In this document: positions 18,081-26,481 of the stretch, in pieces | How positions within the stretch are numbered: the stretch's first letter is position 1 | How the letters are laid out: every line of letters starts with the position of its first letter | Assembly (NCBI GenBank): GCA_937950565.1 | Contig: CALFCS010000103.1 | Coordinates: 1-57,186 of the forward strand | DNA from: an uncultured Lachnospiraceae bacterium | GTDB taxonomy: Bacteria > Bacillota > Clostridia > Lachnospirales > Lachnospiraceae | DNA length: 57,186 nucleotides | Direction: 5' to 3' | Notes under the pieces: model-generated | Databases searched by the model: none | What the model saw: only the letters and a program-made list of their open reading frames with translations | Told to the model about the DNA's origin: nothing | Translations under genes and position numbers: made by a program

Positions 18081-19196
18081 TCACAGATAAAAACCGTAGA
18101 TATCCTCAACCGTATGAATCCCATAATTCTGCGGGATTGCACAAGACGCAATATCTTTTCCTTCTAATTTCCCATCAACCAGATATTCTTTTCCGGTCTG
18201 CTTTTGATACCACATAAGAATTCTATCCATATAAGGTGTATCTACTTTACAGATAACTGCAAATCCCTTCAAGATGCACAATCCAAACGGAATATCCTCA
18301 ATAAAGTACCGTGATGAAAAATCAGGGACATAGCCATTTTCTTCTTTCTTCATAGGCGATGTCAGACCTTGATGAGACGGAATGGTTTTTATCTTATTTG
18401 TCACCTGAGAGAGTGTCTCTGATTCGTAATGCTCCTTTAGATGAATTACCCCGGACATGTCCATTTTATCCAAAGCGTCACAAATCATTTTCAGCTCGTC
18501 ATCACACCCCAATAATATTGTTGAAGAGGCGTCATCCCACTCCTCATAAAACATAATCATCCTGTCCCAATATTTTCCCTGCTCATAATCTTTAAACATC
18601 GAATAACATCTTGATGTGTGCAGTATCGGATTGGATGGAGTAAATGTTACCGTCAGATAATTTTTTAAAGGCAATACCTCCATCTCAAACAACTGGCTCA
18701 TCAACTTTGCAACCCGCTCTGTCTCTCTTTGCGGTATTGCTGCAAGCCTGACTCTTTTTTTCTTTACAGCGCTTACCTTTCTGCCGTATTCAATTACCCT
18801 TGATATCGGCACTACTCTGTCAAATCCAAACACAACAATGCCCTTTTTCAGCAAATCCCCGCACATATATTCAAAGCCGCCTGTACCCGGCATAACACCC
18901 ACCAGAGTATTTTCCTGCACATATGGGGCAATTTCTTCAATCTTTTCCTGCATCAAAAAAGAAGGTGTAGTTATGATCACTACTTCCGCACGCTCCATAG
19001 CCAGCTCCGGATTATCTGTCACTAATGTTAATCGGCTCTTAAAACATATATCCTGCGTATGATCTACACTTTCAATTTCATATTCCCACTTTTTGGGTCT
19101 GCCAGTCAGCATTACAACTTCATTTTTCCCTTCCCGCGCCAAGTCAGCCGCGATTGCAGTTCCAACATTCCCGCCGCCTATAATACAAATTCTCAT
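18081..19196 (-). CDS. Octopine/nopine dehydrogenase family protein
   Basis: A 371-residue NAD(P)-dependent enzyme. The Rossmann motif GGGNVG (7-12) opens the G3P-dehydrogenase-like N-terminal domain. The C-terminal helical domain has NPILH with histidine 193 and later EDIPFG, which match the catalytic histidine and aspartate region of opine dehydrogenases. Opine dehydrogenases reductively join an amino acid to a 2-keto acid, but relatives in surface-glycan loci may act on polyol phosphates instead. The ATG overlaps the stop of the glycerophosphotransferase-like gene (ATGA), and the cytidylyltransferase fusion follows 25 bases later. This tight linkage suggests that it supplies or modifies the group to be CDP-activated. 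Substrate unknown. Confidence 0.8.
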   Translation of the reverse strand: MRICIIGGGNVGTAIAADLAREGKNEVVMLTGRPKKWEYEIESVDHTQDICFKSRLTLVTDNPELAMERAEVVIITTPSFLMQEKIEEIAPYVQENTLVGVMPGTGGFEYMCGDLLKKGIVVFGFDRVVPISRVIEYGRKVSAVKKKRVRLAAIPQRETERVAKLMSQLFEMEVLPLKNYLTVTFTPSNPILHTSRCYSMFKDYEQGKYWDRMIMFYEEWDDASSTILLGCDDELKMICDALDKMDMSGVIHLKEHYESETLSQVTNKIKTIPSHQGLTSPMKKEENGYVPDFSSRYFIEDIPFGLCILKGFAVICKVDTPYMDRILMWYQKQTGKEYLVDGKLEGKDIASCAIPQNYGIHTVEDIYGFYL

Positions 19197-20434
19197 TTCT
19201 TACAGCTCCCTTCACCATAATCCTCTTTTATCATATCTCTTATCCTGTACGGAGTATTTAAATCATTTTCTCTTTTAAATTTCTGGGACAGTTCAAATCG
19301 CTTCTCTTTCAATCTATCCTGCCCATTTTTCAGACTCTCTAAAGTGTCTTCTATCTGCTCCCAGTCTTCCACACAATAGCATACAGACAAAATTTCCTGC
19401 ATAAACTCATTTGGAACAATACCACTTTTGCAGTATATTATGGGATTCCCGGTAAGCAAATATTCCATAATAACCGATGAAACATCTGTTACCAAAATGT
19501 CTGTCTGCCAAAATGTTTCAAAATACTCCGCCTTTGTATCTAATTCCATGCTGGAAGATTTTTCTATTGTTTCTTTCAGGGAGGAAACGTCTTCCGGTGA
19601 CATTTCTCCCGTTTTCAAAAAATTATCAAACATCATGGGATGCGGTCTGAACGTAAATGCATACTCCTCATTATTATGAAAGAATCGCAATATATCATCT
19701 TTAAACCTGAAAAAATTACTTCCTCCCACATTTGCATTGGTAGTCCATCTGGGCGTCCAAATGACACTCACTCTTTCCTTATCTTTTTTTTGAACATTAT
19801 TTTGAGCTTTCTGCATATCAATCAGCGATGGATAACCCAGAAACACACTGTTCCTGATACCTTTTTTGTGCGAATGCGGATATCTGTCTGCATTATACTT
19901 TTTTACGTACTCGTTTTCAGCAAAATAAAAATAAACATGATTAAAAAATGCCTTATCCATACACAGTTCTTCATTTGTTTTCGTTAGCAAATAACCATAT
20001 GAAATATAACATATTTTACAAAAGCGTACAAACGCACTACTCCTGTAGCATCGCGGCAGATAGGAATCATACGGTCTTTGAAAAAAAACATACTCATATT
20101 CATTCTTATTAAGAGCATACCAGCCCTGATCTGTTTTCGCATTTATAACATCTGTATATTTTTCTGAAAAAAAACGATAACACTGATTCACTCCACTTTT
20201 ATCTGCAAGGTCCGGAACCGCCAGAATAGTCACGCAAAATGCTTTATCTTCTTTCAACGCCTCATATACCGGCTTTAATTTCCCCCATAATTGCGGCATC
20301 TGACAAACAAACAAAACAGGAATAACTGCCTTATGTTCCTTCCTTTTATGCTTTGTTCTGCTTAACACAAAAAAGGAATATATACTTTTGAAAAATGAAA
20401 GTATTTTTTTTATAATCCCTTTCACCTGTCTCAT
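19193..20434 (-). CDS. CDP-glycerol glycerophosphotransferase family protein (TagB/TagF-like)
   Basis: A 413-residue member of the Glyphos_transf family, which moves a phospho-polyol from a CDP donor to a glycan or polymer. Family landmarks are ISYGYLL near residue 145, the WTPRW segment, FRPHPMMFDN near 275, and TDVSSVIMEYLLTGNPIIY near 335, which forms the donor site. An N-terminal basic and hydrophobic stretch (about residues 6-24) may attach it to the inner face of the membrane, as in TagF. It is shorter than polymerising TagF proteins, which favours a single-addition transferase. It lies four bases after the flippase gene and overlaps the opine-dehydrogenase-like gene, consistent with one biosynthetic cassette. 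Confidence 0.85.
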   Translation of the reverse strand: MRQVKGIIKKILSFFKSIYSFFVLSRTKHKRKEHKAVIPVLFVCQMPQLWGKLKPVYEALKEDKAFCVTILAVPDLADKSGVNQCYRFFSEKYTDVINAKTDQGWYALNKNEYEYVFFQRPYDSYLPRCYRSSAFVRFCKICYISYGYLLTKTNEELCMDKAFFNHVYFYFAENEYVKKYNADRYPHSHKKGIRNSVFLGYPSLIDMQKAQNNVQKKDKERVSVIWTPRWTTNANVGGSNFFRFKDDILRFFHNNEEYAFTFRPHPMMFDNFLKTGEMSPEDVSSLKETIEKSSSMELDTKAEYFETFWQTDILVTDVSSVIMEYLLTGNPIIYCKSGIVPNEFMQEILSVCYCVEDWEQIEDTLESLKNGQDRLKEKRFELSQKFKRENDLNTPYRIRDMIKEDYGEGSCKK

Positions 20435-20438
20435 TTCA

Positions 20439-21884
20439 TTAACCTCGCAACAATTTAATTTTTTCCAGTATGACTTTATATTTCACGATTACTGCCAATA
20501 TCACAACAACTATAATAACAAGCCGTATCCACCGGTATGGATACAACAGCAAGATTCCAAAAGAAATCAACAGATACACCAGCGAAAAAGCAATGATAAA
20601 CCTGCCATCATAGATTTGCTTCATAATTCCGCTCACAGATATTTTCTTATTGATATTTATCATCGATATATAATTCATAACCGCAAATAAGATATATGCA
20701 ATCAAAGTTGTATACCCGGCAACAATAAAACCAAATCTGGGTATAAGCACATAATTCAGTCCTACATTTACAACTGCGCTGGCAATCGACGCTGTTACAA
20801 GTCCTTTTTTGTGCTCATAATAAAATTCCACACCAACGAACAGCTTCGCTTCAAACAGGAAAAGAAGTCCCCCTACTACAGGCGGGATAATCCATATTGC
20901 TTCCTGATATTCCAATGGAGCCATAATCCAGACAAACTCCGGGCCAACCAGGGTAACACTGATCAGTGCGACTCCTACCAGAATAAGCAATTCGTTTCCC
21001 ACTTTTGCAATATCCTTATATCCTTCTCTTTTCATTTTTGTATACAGCCAGGGAATAAAAGATGACTCAATCGCAGTCAGCACAAACATAATCACCGTAG
21101 AACAGTTTAACGCCAGGCTATAAATCCCAGCCTTATCATCCCCAACCATTTTACTGATCATAATACGGTCAGACTGTGTAAAAAGCATCTGCGAAATATA
21201 GTAAGGAACAAGCGGGATATTAAACGAAAGCGCATACTTCCAGTATTCCTTCACAAAAAACTTTTTCCCTTTTATAAAGTTATAAACACATAACACGCCC
21301 GAAATCGCAATGATAACAAGCGCATTTGACACAATACGCGCCGTTCCTTTTTCTTCCGCGGCTGACACCGCTATAATCCCTATAACCGGATTAACGGCTG
21401 CCAAGATCAATGTAACAATTACAAAATTCCTGTACTTATATTCATACCGCTGCTTCCCGGACCAGAAATTCAAAGAAGGCTGGATTGCCATCTCCAAAAA
21501 CATTAAAACAACAAGTCCTGTCGAAAGACTAAGAATATTATTCCAAAAATCATGCAAGATATAATAGATAAAAAACCATGCAATACAAAGACAAAATACC
21601 AGACCCTGCATCGAAGATACAAATCCCATTCTGTCATTCTCGTATTTTAGCATGGCATTATTGAATACACCACCATATAAACTTAATGTTACAAAAATCA
21701 TAATAATATTCATCCAGGACTGATATACACTAAACTGGCCATATTCCTGTGTTGTCAGTATCTTCGTGAATATAGGAATCGTCAGAAAGGCAATCGACTT
21801 CTGTATAATACTGCATATCGTATACCAGACAGATGCTCTTACTGTAACCGGGATTCCTTTGTATCTTTCTATCAGTTTCTTCAT
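20439..21884 (-). CDS. Wzx-type polysaccharide flippase (first of two)
   Basis: A 481-residue integral membrane protein of the MOP/polysaccharide-exporter superfamily with about 14 hydrophobic segments. The start region SVWYTICSIIQKSIAFLTIP and FTKILTTQEYGQFS are typical of lipid-linked oligosaccharide flippases. A second site-defining stretch reads TQSDRIMISKMVG. The start is the ATG seven bases after AAAGGG; the longer frame opens with TTG. A second flippase of different sequence is present at 29.7-31.2 kb. This one sits at the head of the CDP-cassette and may be specific for the phosphate-bearing or aminosugar-bearing repeat unit. Confidence 0.9.
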   Translation of the reverse strand: MKKLIERYKGIPVTVRASVWYTICSIIQKSIAFLTIPIFTKILTTQEYGQFSVYQSWMNIIMIFVTLSLYGGVFNNAMLKYENDRMGFVSSMQGLVFCLCIAWFFIYYILHDFWNNILSLSTGLVVLMFLEMAIQPSLNFWSGKQRYEYKYRNFVIVTLILAAVNPVIGIIAVSAAEEKGTARIVSNALVIIAISGVLCVYNFIKGKKFFVKEYWKYALSFNIPLVPYYISQMLFTQSDRIMISKMVGDDKAGIYSLALNCSTVIMFVLTAIESSFIPWLYTKMKREGYKDIAKVGNELLILVGVALISVTLVGPEFVWIMAPLEYQEAIWIIPPVVGGLLFLFEAKLFVGVEFYYEHKKGLVTASIASAVVNVGLNYVLIPRFGFIVAGYTTLIAYILFAVMNYISMININKKISVSGIMKQIYDGRFIIAFSLVYLLISFGILLLYPYRWIRLVIIVVVILAVIVKYKVILEKIKLLRG

Positions 21885-21916
21885 AAGCATTCCCTTTACC
21901 AACCAAAACGGAAATA

Positions 21917-22318
21917 TTATTTTTCCTTCACGGAATTCAAAAATTCTTCATAATCCCGAATGTAATCTTCCTCTTTATAATAATCAGAAGCCAGAACAAG
22001 CAGCACCGCATCCGGGGAAAAATCATACATCTCCCTCCAGATATCATTGGAAATATAAAGGCCTTCATACGGATTCTCCAGCGGAACAATCTTCTTCTCT
22101 GTTCCATTATCCAAAAGAATCTTACACGTTCCATGTATACATATCAGAATCTGTTCCAGAGATTTATGAGCATGATGTCCACGCACCACCCCTTCTCCTG
22201 TATCATACATATAATATACCCTCTTTATTTCAAATGGTATATCTTTATTTTCTTCTAATGCTATAAGCTGGCCTCTCTCATCTCCATGCTGCTGAAAAAT
22301 ATATTTTATTACCTGCAT
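21917..22318 (-). CDS. dTDP-4-keto-6-deoxyglucose 3,4-ketoisomerase (FdtA/QdtA, WxcM-like cupin)
   Basis: A 133-residue cupin that shifts the keto group from C4 to C3 of a dTDP-6-deoxyhexose before amination. The active-site motif VRGHHAHKSLEQ is present, with the paired histidines of FdtA and QdtA, as is the ISNDIWREMYDFS segment. FdtA and QdtA differ in the C4 stereochemistry of their product; I cannot assign one with certainty. AAGGAG precedes the ATG by seven bases. The partner transaminase lies about 8 kb downstream rather than next door, with six genes in between. No acetyltransferase of the hexapeptide type is present to finish the usual N-acetyl sugar. Confidence 0.88.
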   Translation of the reverse strand: MQVIKYIFQQHGDERGQLIALEENKDIPFEIKRVYYMYDTGEGVVRGHHAHKSLEQILICIHGTCKILLDNGTEKKIVPLENPYEGLYISNDIWREMYDFSPDAVLLVLASDYYKEEDYIRDYEEFLNSVKEK

Positions 22319-22346
22319 TTAGAAACTCCTTTTTTTCCATCTTACC

Positions 22347-23300
22347 CTATCCCATACTGAAGTTATTCTTATAATCAGAGTCATCCAGGAAACCTTTTTC
22401 ATCCAACTCATACATTCCCTTTTTGGCCTGACTCCTCGTCTTTAGGCTCAACAGTACAATCCCGGGCTGAAACACCAGTTTTAATAAAGTCCGGACTCTT
22501 CTGTCGCTGACTTTATGAATCATTTTCTTTCCCAGCCTTCTCCAGAAAAACCGGTCCTCTCTCTGAACAATTTTATAAAAGGAAACCTGATCTGCCAAGA
22601 CCCGTCCCGCATATTTCCTTTCCGTATTATTGCTAATTCCTGAATCAATCTCATACCATACTGAATAGCACTTTGTAAAACATATTTTCTGATGTTCCAT
22701 GACAACAAGCTGCGTCATCATATCCTCACAATACTTCACTTTTTCTGCTATTTTTTTTACAAATGGTATGATTTTCCTTGTATTATAGATAAGACTTGCC
22801 CCGCAAATCCACTGCTCATATTTAACAATCGTATTATAAATTTCTTTCATATCATTGCGAATAAATGCATCTATATTATTGGGCGCTATAATATTCTGCT
22901 TCTGGCAGACCCCGTCTTTTTCAAAAAAGGACTTCATAAGTCCAAAACCGGCGGTACTCCCCGTCTCTTCCATAGCCTGACACATTTTATATAAAGTATC
23001 CGGCGCATATAATAAATCTCCACTGCCGATCAGTTTGACATATTCACCCCTGCATTGCAGCAAAGCCTCATAAACGTTCTTTACAGTACCAACATTTTTC
23101 TTCTGCCTGACAATTCTATATTCTGCTGTTTTCATCTTCAGGTATGCCTTTATTGCTTCTTCATTGAACACCTCTGAGCAATCATCTGCAACAATAATCT
23201 CATAATCAATCTTTTGCTGGCGTACAACCGACTCCAGTGTCAACAGTAATTTTGATAACTCACAATTATATGTAAGTATTACCACACTACACTTATACAT
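22347..23300 (-). CDS. GT2 family glycosyltransferase with unusual GSGD metal motif
   Basis: A 317-residue inverting GT-A enzyme. It opens CSVVILTYNCE and has IIVADDCSE for nucleotide binding. The position of the usual DxD motif reads LIGSGDLLY (near residue 96), so only the last aspartate remains; related capsular GT2 proteins can also vary here, but donor metal binding deserves checking. The C-terminal half has no membrane segment. GGGAGG precedes the ATG. It lies between another GT2 gene and the ketoisomerase gene in a stretch that looks more AT-rich than the flanking housekeeping genes. Donor and acceptor are unknown. Confidence 0.85.
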   Translation of the reverse strand: MYKCSVVILTYNCELSKLLLTLESVVRQQKIDYEIIVADDCSEVFNEEAIKAYLKMKTAEYRIVRQKKNVGTVKNVYEALLQCRGEYVKLIGSGDLLYAPDTLYKMCQAMEETGSTAGFGLMKSFFEKDGVCQKQNIIAPNNIDAFIRNDMKEIYNTIVKYEQWICGASLIYNTRKIIPFVKKIAEKVKYCEDMMTQLVVMEHQKICFTKCYSVWYEIDSGISNNTERKYAGRVLADQVSFYKIVQREDRFFWRRLGKKMIHKVSDRRVRTLLKLVFQPGIVLLSLKTRSQAKKGMYELDEKGFLDDSDYKNNFSMG

Positions 23301-23316
23301 GATTCCTCCCAGGCAT

Positions 23317-24294
23317 CTATACCCTTTTAATCTTTATTATAGTTCTCATTTTCGCCAGAGGTTTTAACAAAGAAGGACTTATACAGGAAACTGCTGCCAT
23401 CATTCTCACAATACTGCTATTATTCCTATCTTTTAAAACACCTTTTCTTGTTCTTTTTATGATACTACAGATATATTTTTTATCGTGCTTGCCGCTCCAA
23501 TGAAACGGCATTTTTCTCATCACATCAACAGCAGATACAAACTGACGGGAATACACTGCTTTCAAAATTTCTTTATCTGAATTCTTATAATATTGCACAG
23601 CCTGTTCATTTGCCTCTAATATATCCATCTGTCTTTTTGTAAATATGGAATTCACAATACTTCCACTTCTTTGTCTGTAACAGTATAAATTATCTTGTGT
23701 CACCACAATTTTCCGGCATTTTCCTATTATTTTATATACAACAAATGCATCTTCAAATAACTTACCACGGGGAAACCGTATTCCATTTAACGCTTTTCTT
23801 TTTATTAATTTTCCATTGGCATATCCTGGAATCCTTCGGTAAAAATATTCTTTTATTCCCTGCTTTGTATCGAATTCCAGACTTATGCCGGACATTTCTT
23901 TCTCTTCCGGCTTTTGTCCATCTACAAACTTCGACACATCACAGACCGCCATCTCTGCATCAGATAACAAAGCCATCTTCATCAGTCTGCTGCATGTTTC
24001 AGGTAATATATAATCATCCGAATCGACGAACATCAGCCATTCACCCTTTGCCATGTCCATTCCATAATTACGGGCATCAGAAAGTCCGCCATTCTTTTTA
24101 TGATACACTTCTATTCTCTTATCTTTACTGCTATATTCATCACAAATATACGGACTGTCATCTGTAGAGCCATCATCCACCAAAATAATCTGCAGATTCC
24201 TATAATTCTGATTTACAACAGAATCCAGGCATTCCCTAAGATAATTCTCTACATTATAAACTGGAATGACGACTGAAATCAAAGAGTTACCCAT
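23317..24294 (-). CDS. GT2 family glycosyltransferase
   Basis: A 325-residue cytoplasmic GT-A enzyme. It begins SLISVVIPVYNVENYL, has the nucleotide-binding LVDDGSTDDSP, the arginine-asparagine segment KKNGGLSDARN and the metal motif FVDSDDYI. This is the typical capsular GT2 type that adds one sugar to the lipid-linked repeat. The start is set by GGGGAAG six bases before MGNSL; upstream in-frame codons lie inside the preceding gene. It overlaps the end of the GT4 gene by eight bases, so translation is probably coupled. Donor and acceptor unknown. Confidence 0.9.
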   Translation of the reverse strand: MGNSLISVVIPVYNVENYLRECLDSVVNQNYRNLQIILVDDGSTDDSPYICDEYSSKDKRIEVYHKKNGGLSDARNYGMDMAKGEWLMFVDSDDYILPETCSRLMKMALLSDAEMAVCDVSKFVDGQKPEEKEMSGISLEFDTKQGIKEYFYRRIPGYANGKLIKRKALNGIRFPRGKLFEDAFVVYKIIGKCRKIVVTQDNLYCYRQRSGSIVNSIFTKRQMDILEANEQAVQYYKNSDKEILKAVYSRQFVSAVDVMRKMPFHWSGKHDKKYICSIIKRTRKGVLKDRNNSSIVRMMAAVSCISPSLLKPLAKMRTIIKIKRV

Positions 24295-25453
24295 CAATAG
24301 CTTCCCCCAGAATTTTTGCGTATTTCCATGCAATTACTTCATAATCCCTCTCAGCGGCGGTTTTTATCCCATTCTGAGCCAGCTCTGCACTTAAATCCAC
24401 ATCAGAAAGTAAAAGATTAATTTTCTCAGCCAGCTGTCTCACATCCCGTTCCGGCACAAGAAATCCATTATATCCATCCCGGACAATCTCCGGAATCCCT
24501 CCGGATTCGCTTCCGACCACCGGAAGTCCCGATGCCATAGCCTCCAGTAACACCAGGCCGAGTCCTTCTTTATCACCGTCCTCCGCAGTTACGGACGGCG
24601 CCACAAACACATCTGCAGATGCATATATTTCCTTTAGCTCCTGATGTGTTTTTGAACCTAAAAACTGCACTTTATCTCCAAGAGGTTCTGCCTGTTTTTT
24701 TAATTTCTCCTCAAGATTCCCTTCTCCAACAATAACCAGTTTTGCATCCACATTTTTTATTGCATCTATTAAATAAGTGACTCCCTTTTTTTCTGCAAGC
24801 CGCCCTACAAAAAGGACTACTTTTTTATCACCCTGCTGAAACAGATTTTCTTTTCTATAATCCGGTGAAAATTCTTTTACATTACACCCCATTGACTGAA
24901 CTGTTACATCAATTCCAGGATATAACTGCATAATTTCTTCTCTTAATGCCTCAGAAACTACCGTAACCGAAGCCGCATTTTCCAATGCTTTCTTTTTTAA
25001 ACTTTTAAATATCCCCTTATTCAAAGAAGTGACGTCTCCGCCATGCCCTGTAACGACATATGGCGTTTTGAAGAAAGACTGGAGGATTCCCTGCGGAATC
25101 AGCCAATGTGCGTGCACAACATCAAAATAGCCTTCCATTTTTTTTAAATTACGCCAAAGACCAAAAAACAAAAAAGGAACTAAAAATATCCTGCTCTTTT
25201 TCTCCTTAATCCTTGGGACAATCGCTCCCGGGTAACACAATGTTTCCCATTTGCGGACAGGAAAGTATCGGTATCTCACAACCTTTATCCCTTCAAGTAT
25301 CTCCAGATCTGCTGCTCCCGGAGATGCCGGAACTATAACCATCATGTCAAAATATTTTGTTAATGCTTTTGCCAGATCCAGCACAAATCTTGGCTCTGTG
25401 TCATTTTCCCATCTCGGAAACGTAGATGCTGTAATCAATAATCTCTTTTTCAT
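24287..25453 (-). CDS. GT4 family glycosyltransferase
   Basis: A 388-residue retaining GT-B enzyme. The N-terminal domain starts LLITASTFPRWENDTEPRF and contains HAHWLIPQG and TGHGGDVTSL. The C-terminal domain opens VVLFVGRLAEKKGV and carries the donor-site signature GLGLVLLEAMASGLPVVG with the conserved EX7E glutamates. This arrangement is typical of sugar transferases in exopolysaccharide loci. It lies 19 bases after the GtrB-like gene and overlaps the next GT2 gene. Its donor cannot be read from the sequence; UDP-glucuronate from the nearby ugd gene is one possibility. Confidence 0.9.
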   Translation of the reverse strand: MKKRLLITASTFPRWENDTEPRFVLDLAKALTKYFDMMVIVPASPGAADLEILEGIKVVRYRYFPVRKWETLCYPGAIVPRIKEKKSRIFLVPFLFFGLWRNLKKMEGYFDVVHAHWLIPQGILQSFFKTPYVVTGHGGDVTSLNKGIFKSLKKKALENAASVTVVSEALREEIMQLYPGIDVTVQSMGCNVKEFSPDYRKENLFQQGDKKVVLFVGRLAEKKGVTYLIDAIKNVDAKLVIVGEGNLEEKLKKQAEPLGDKVQFLGSKTHQELKEIYASADVFVAPSVTAEDGDKEGLGLVLLEAMASGLPVVGSESGGIPEIVRDGYNGFLVPERDVRQLAEKINLLLSDVDLSAELAQNGIKTAAERDYEVIAWKYAKILGEAIDG

Positions 25454-25472
25454 CTGTTCATCTGTCCCTTAT

Positions 25473-26450
25473 TTACTGCTTAGTTTCTTCCTTCTTCTGT
25501 TCTTCATGCCCCGGGCCGTAATCCATCCGCCGAAGTTCAAACTGTATCTCCTCCAGCAATTTTCTATTGGCAGACAGCACATCCGCCAAAAGCCCGATTA
25601 CCCCGCAGAGTACGGCGATAATAATCAGCATACTGGCAAGAATCAGCGACTGGATATGTCCCGTCCCGTTTCCGCCGAAGTAATAGACAAGAAATCTTAT
25701 CCCAACCGCAACTCCCGCGACTCCAAAAATTCCGGCAATCCATGTAAATACATACAAAGGCTTGTACATCATAAGCGCCCGTCCAATCGTCAGCATGGAT
25801 TTCTTCACATATCCGAACATGCTGCTGAACAGTCTGGACGGACGAAGCTCCGCATTCGTCCGGATCGGCACGGAAGTGACCGCCATCTTCTGGCGTCCCG
25901 CCTGCACAATTGTCTCTAACGTATACGTATATTCATTAATTACATTCAGCCGCATTGCTGTATGCCTGCTATATGCACGAAAACCACTGGGTGCGTCCGG
26001 GATATCTGTCTTGGAGGCTTTTCGTACAACCCAGCTTCCAAAATGCTGCAGCTTCTTCTTAAGCGGGGAAAAATGTTCCGTCTGGTCAATCGGTCTTTCC
26101 CCGATTACCATCCCGGCTTCCCCGCGCAGGATTGGCTGCACCAGTTTCTCAATATCAGCACCGCAGTACTGATTATCTGCATCTGTATTTACGATAATGT
26201 CAGCACCGTTCCTTAAACATGCATCAAGACCGGCCATGAATCCACGTGCCAGTCCCTTGTTGTTACGGAAGCTGACAATATAGTTTACGCCCCACTTCCT
26301 GGCTACCTCTACTGTATTGTCCTTACTTCCATCATTAATAATCAAATATTCTATCTCATCAATACCCTCTATATGCTTCGGCAGATCATTTAACGCAACC
26401 TCTAAAGTTTCCGCCTCATTATAGCAGGGAATCTGAATAATCAACTTCAT
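25473..26450 (-). CDS. GtrB/DPM1-like polyprenyl-phosphate glycosyltransferase
   Basis: A 325-residue GT2 enzyme of the DPM1/GtrB type, which makes undecaprenyl-phosphate sugars used by GT-C enzymes outside the membrane. It starts IIQIPCYNEAETL, has YLIINDGSKDNT, the metal motif NTDADNQY, and the family marker DAPSGFRAYSR. Two hydrophobic segments (about residues 232-256 and 265-290) anchor the C-terminus, followed by the IQFELRR tail seen in GtrB relatives. Two GT-C proteins in the same locus are obvious candidate users. No small GtrA-type flippase was found in the window. Confidence 0.88.
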   Translation of the reverse strand: MKLIIQIPCYNEAETLEVALNDLPKHIEGIDEIEYLIINDGSKDNTVEVARKWGVNYIVSFRNNKGLARGFMAGLDACLRNGADIIVNTDADNQYCGADIEKLVQPILRGEAGMVIGERPIDQTEHFSPLKKKLQHFGSWVVRKASKTDIPDAPSGFRAYSRHTAMRLNVINEYTYTLETIVQAGRQKMAVTSVPIRTNAELRPSRLFSSMFGYVKKSMLTIGRALMMYKPLYVFTWIAGIFGVAGVAVGIRFLVYYFGGNGTGHIQSLILASMLIIIAVLCGVIGLLADVLSANRKLLEEIQFELRRMDYGPGHEEQKKEETKQ

Positions 26451-26481
26451 CTTCTGATACCTTTCATCTTTTATACTTGTC

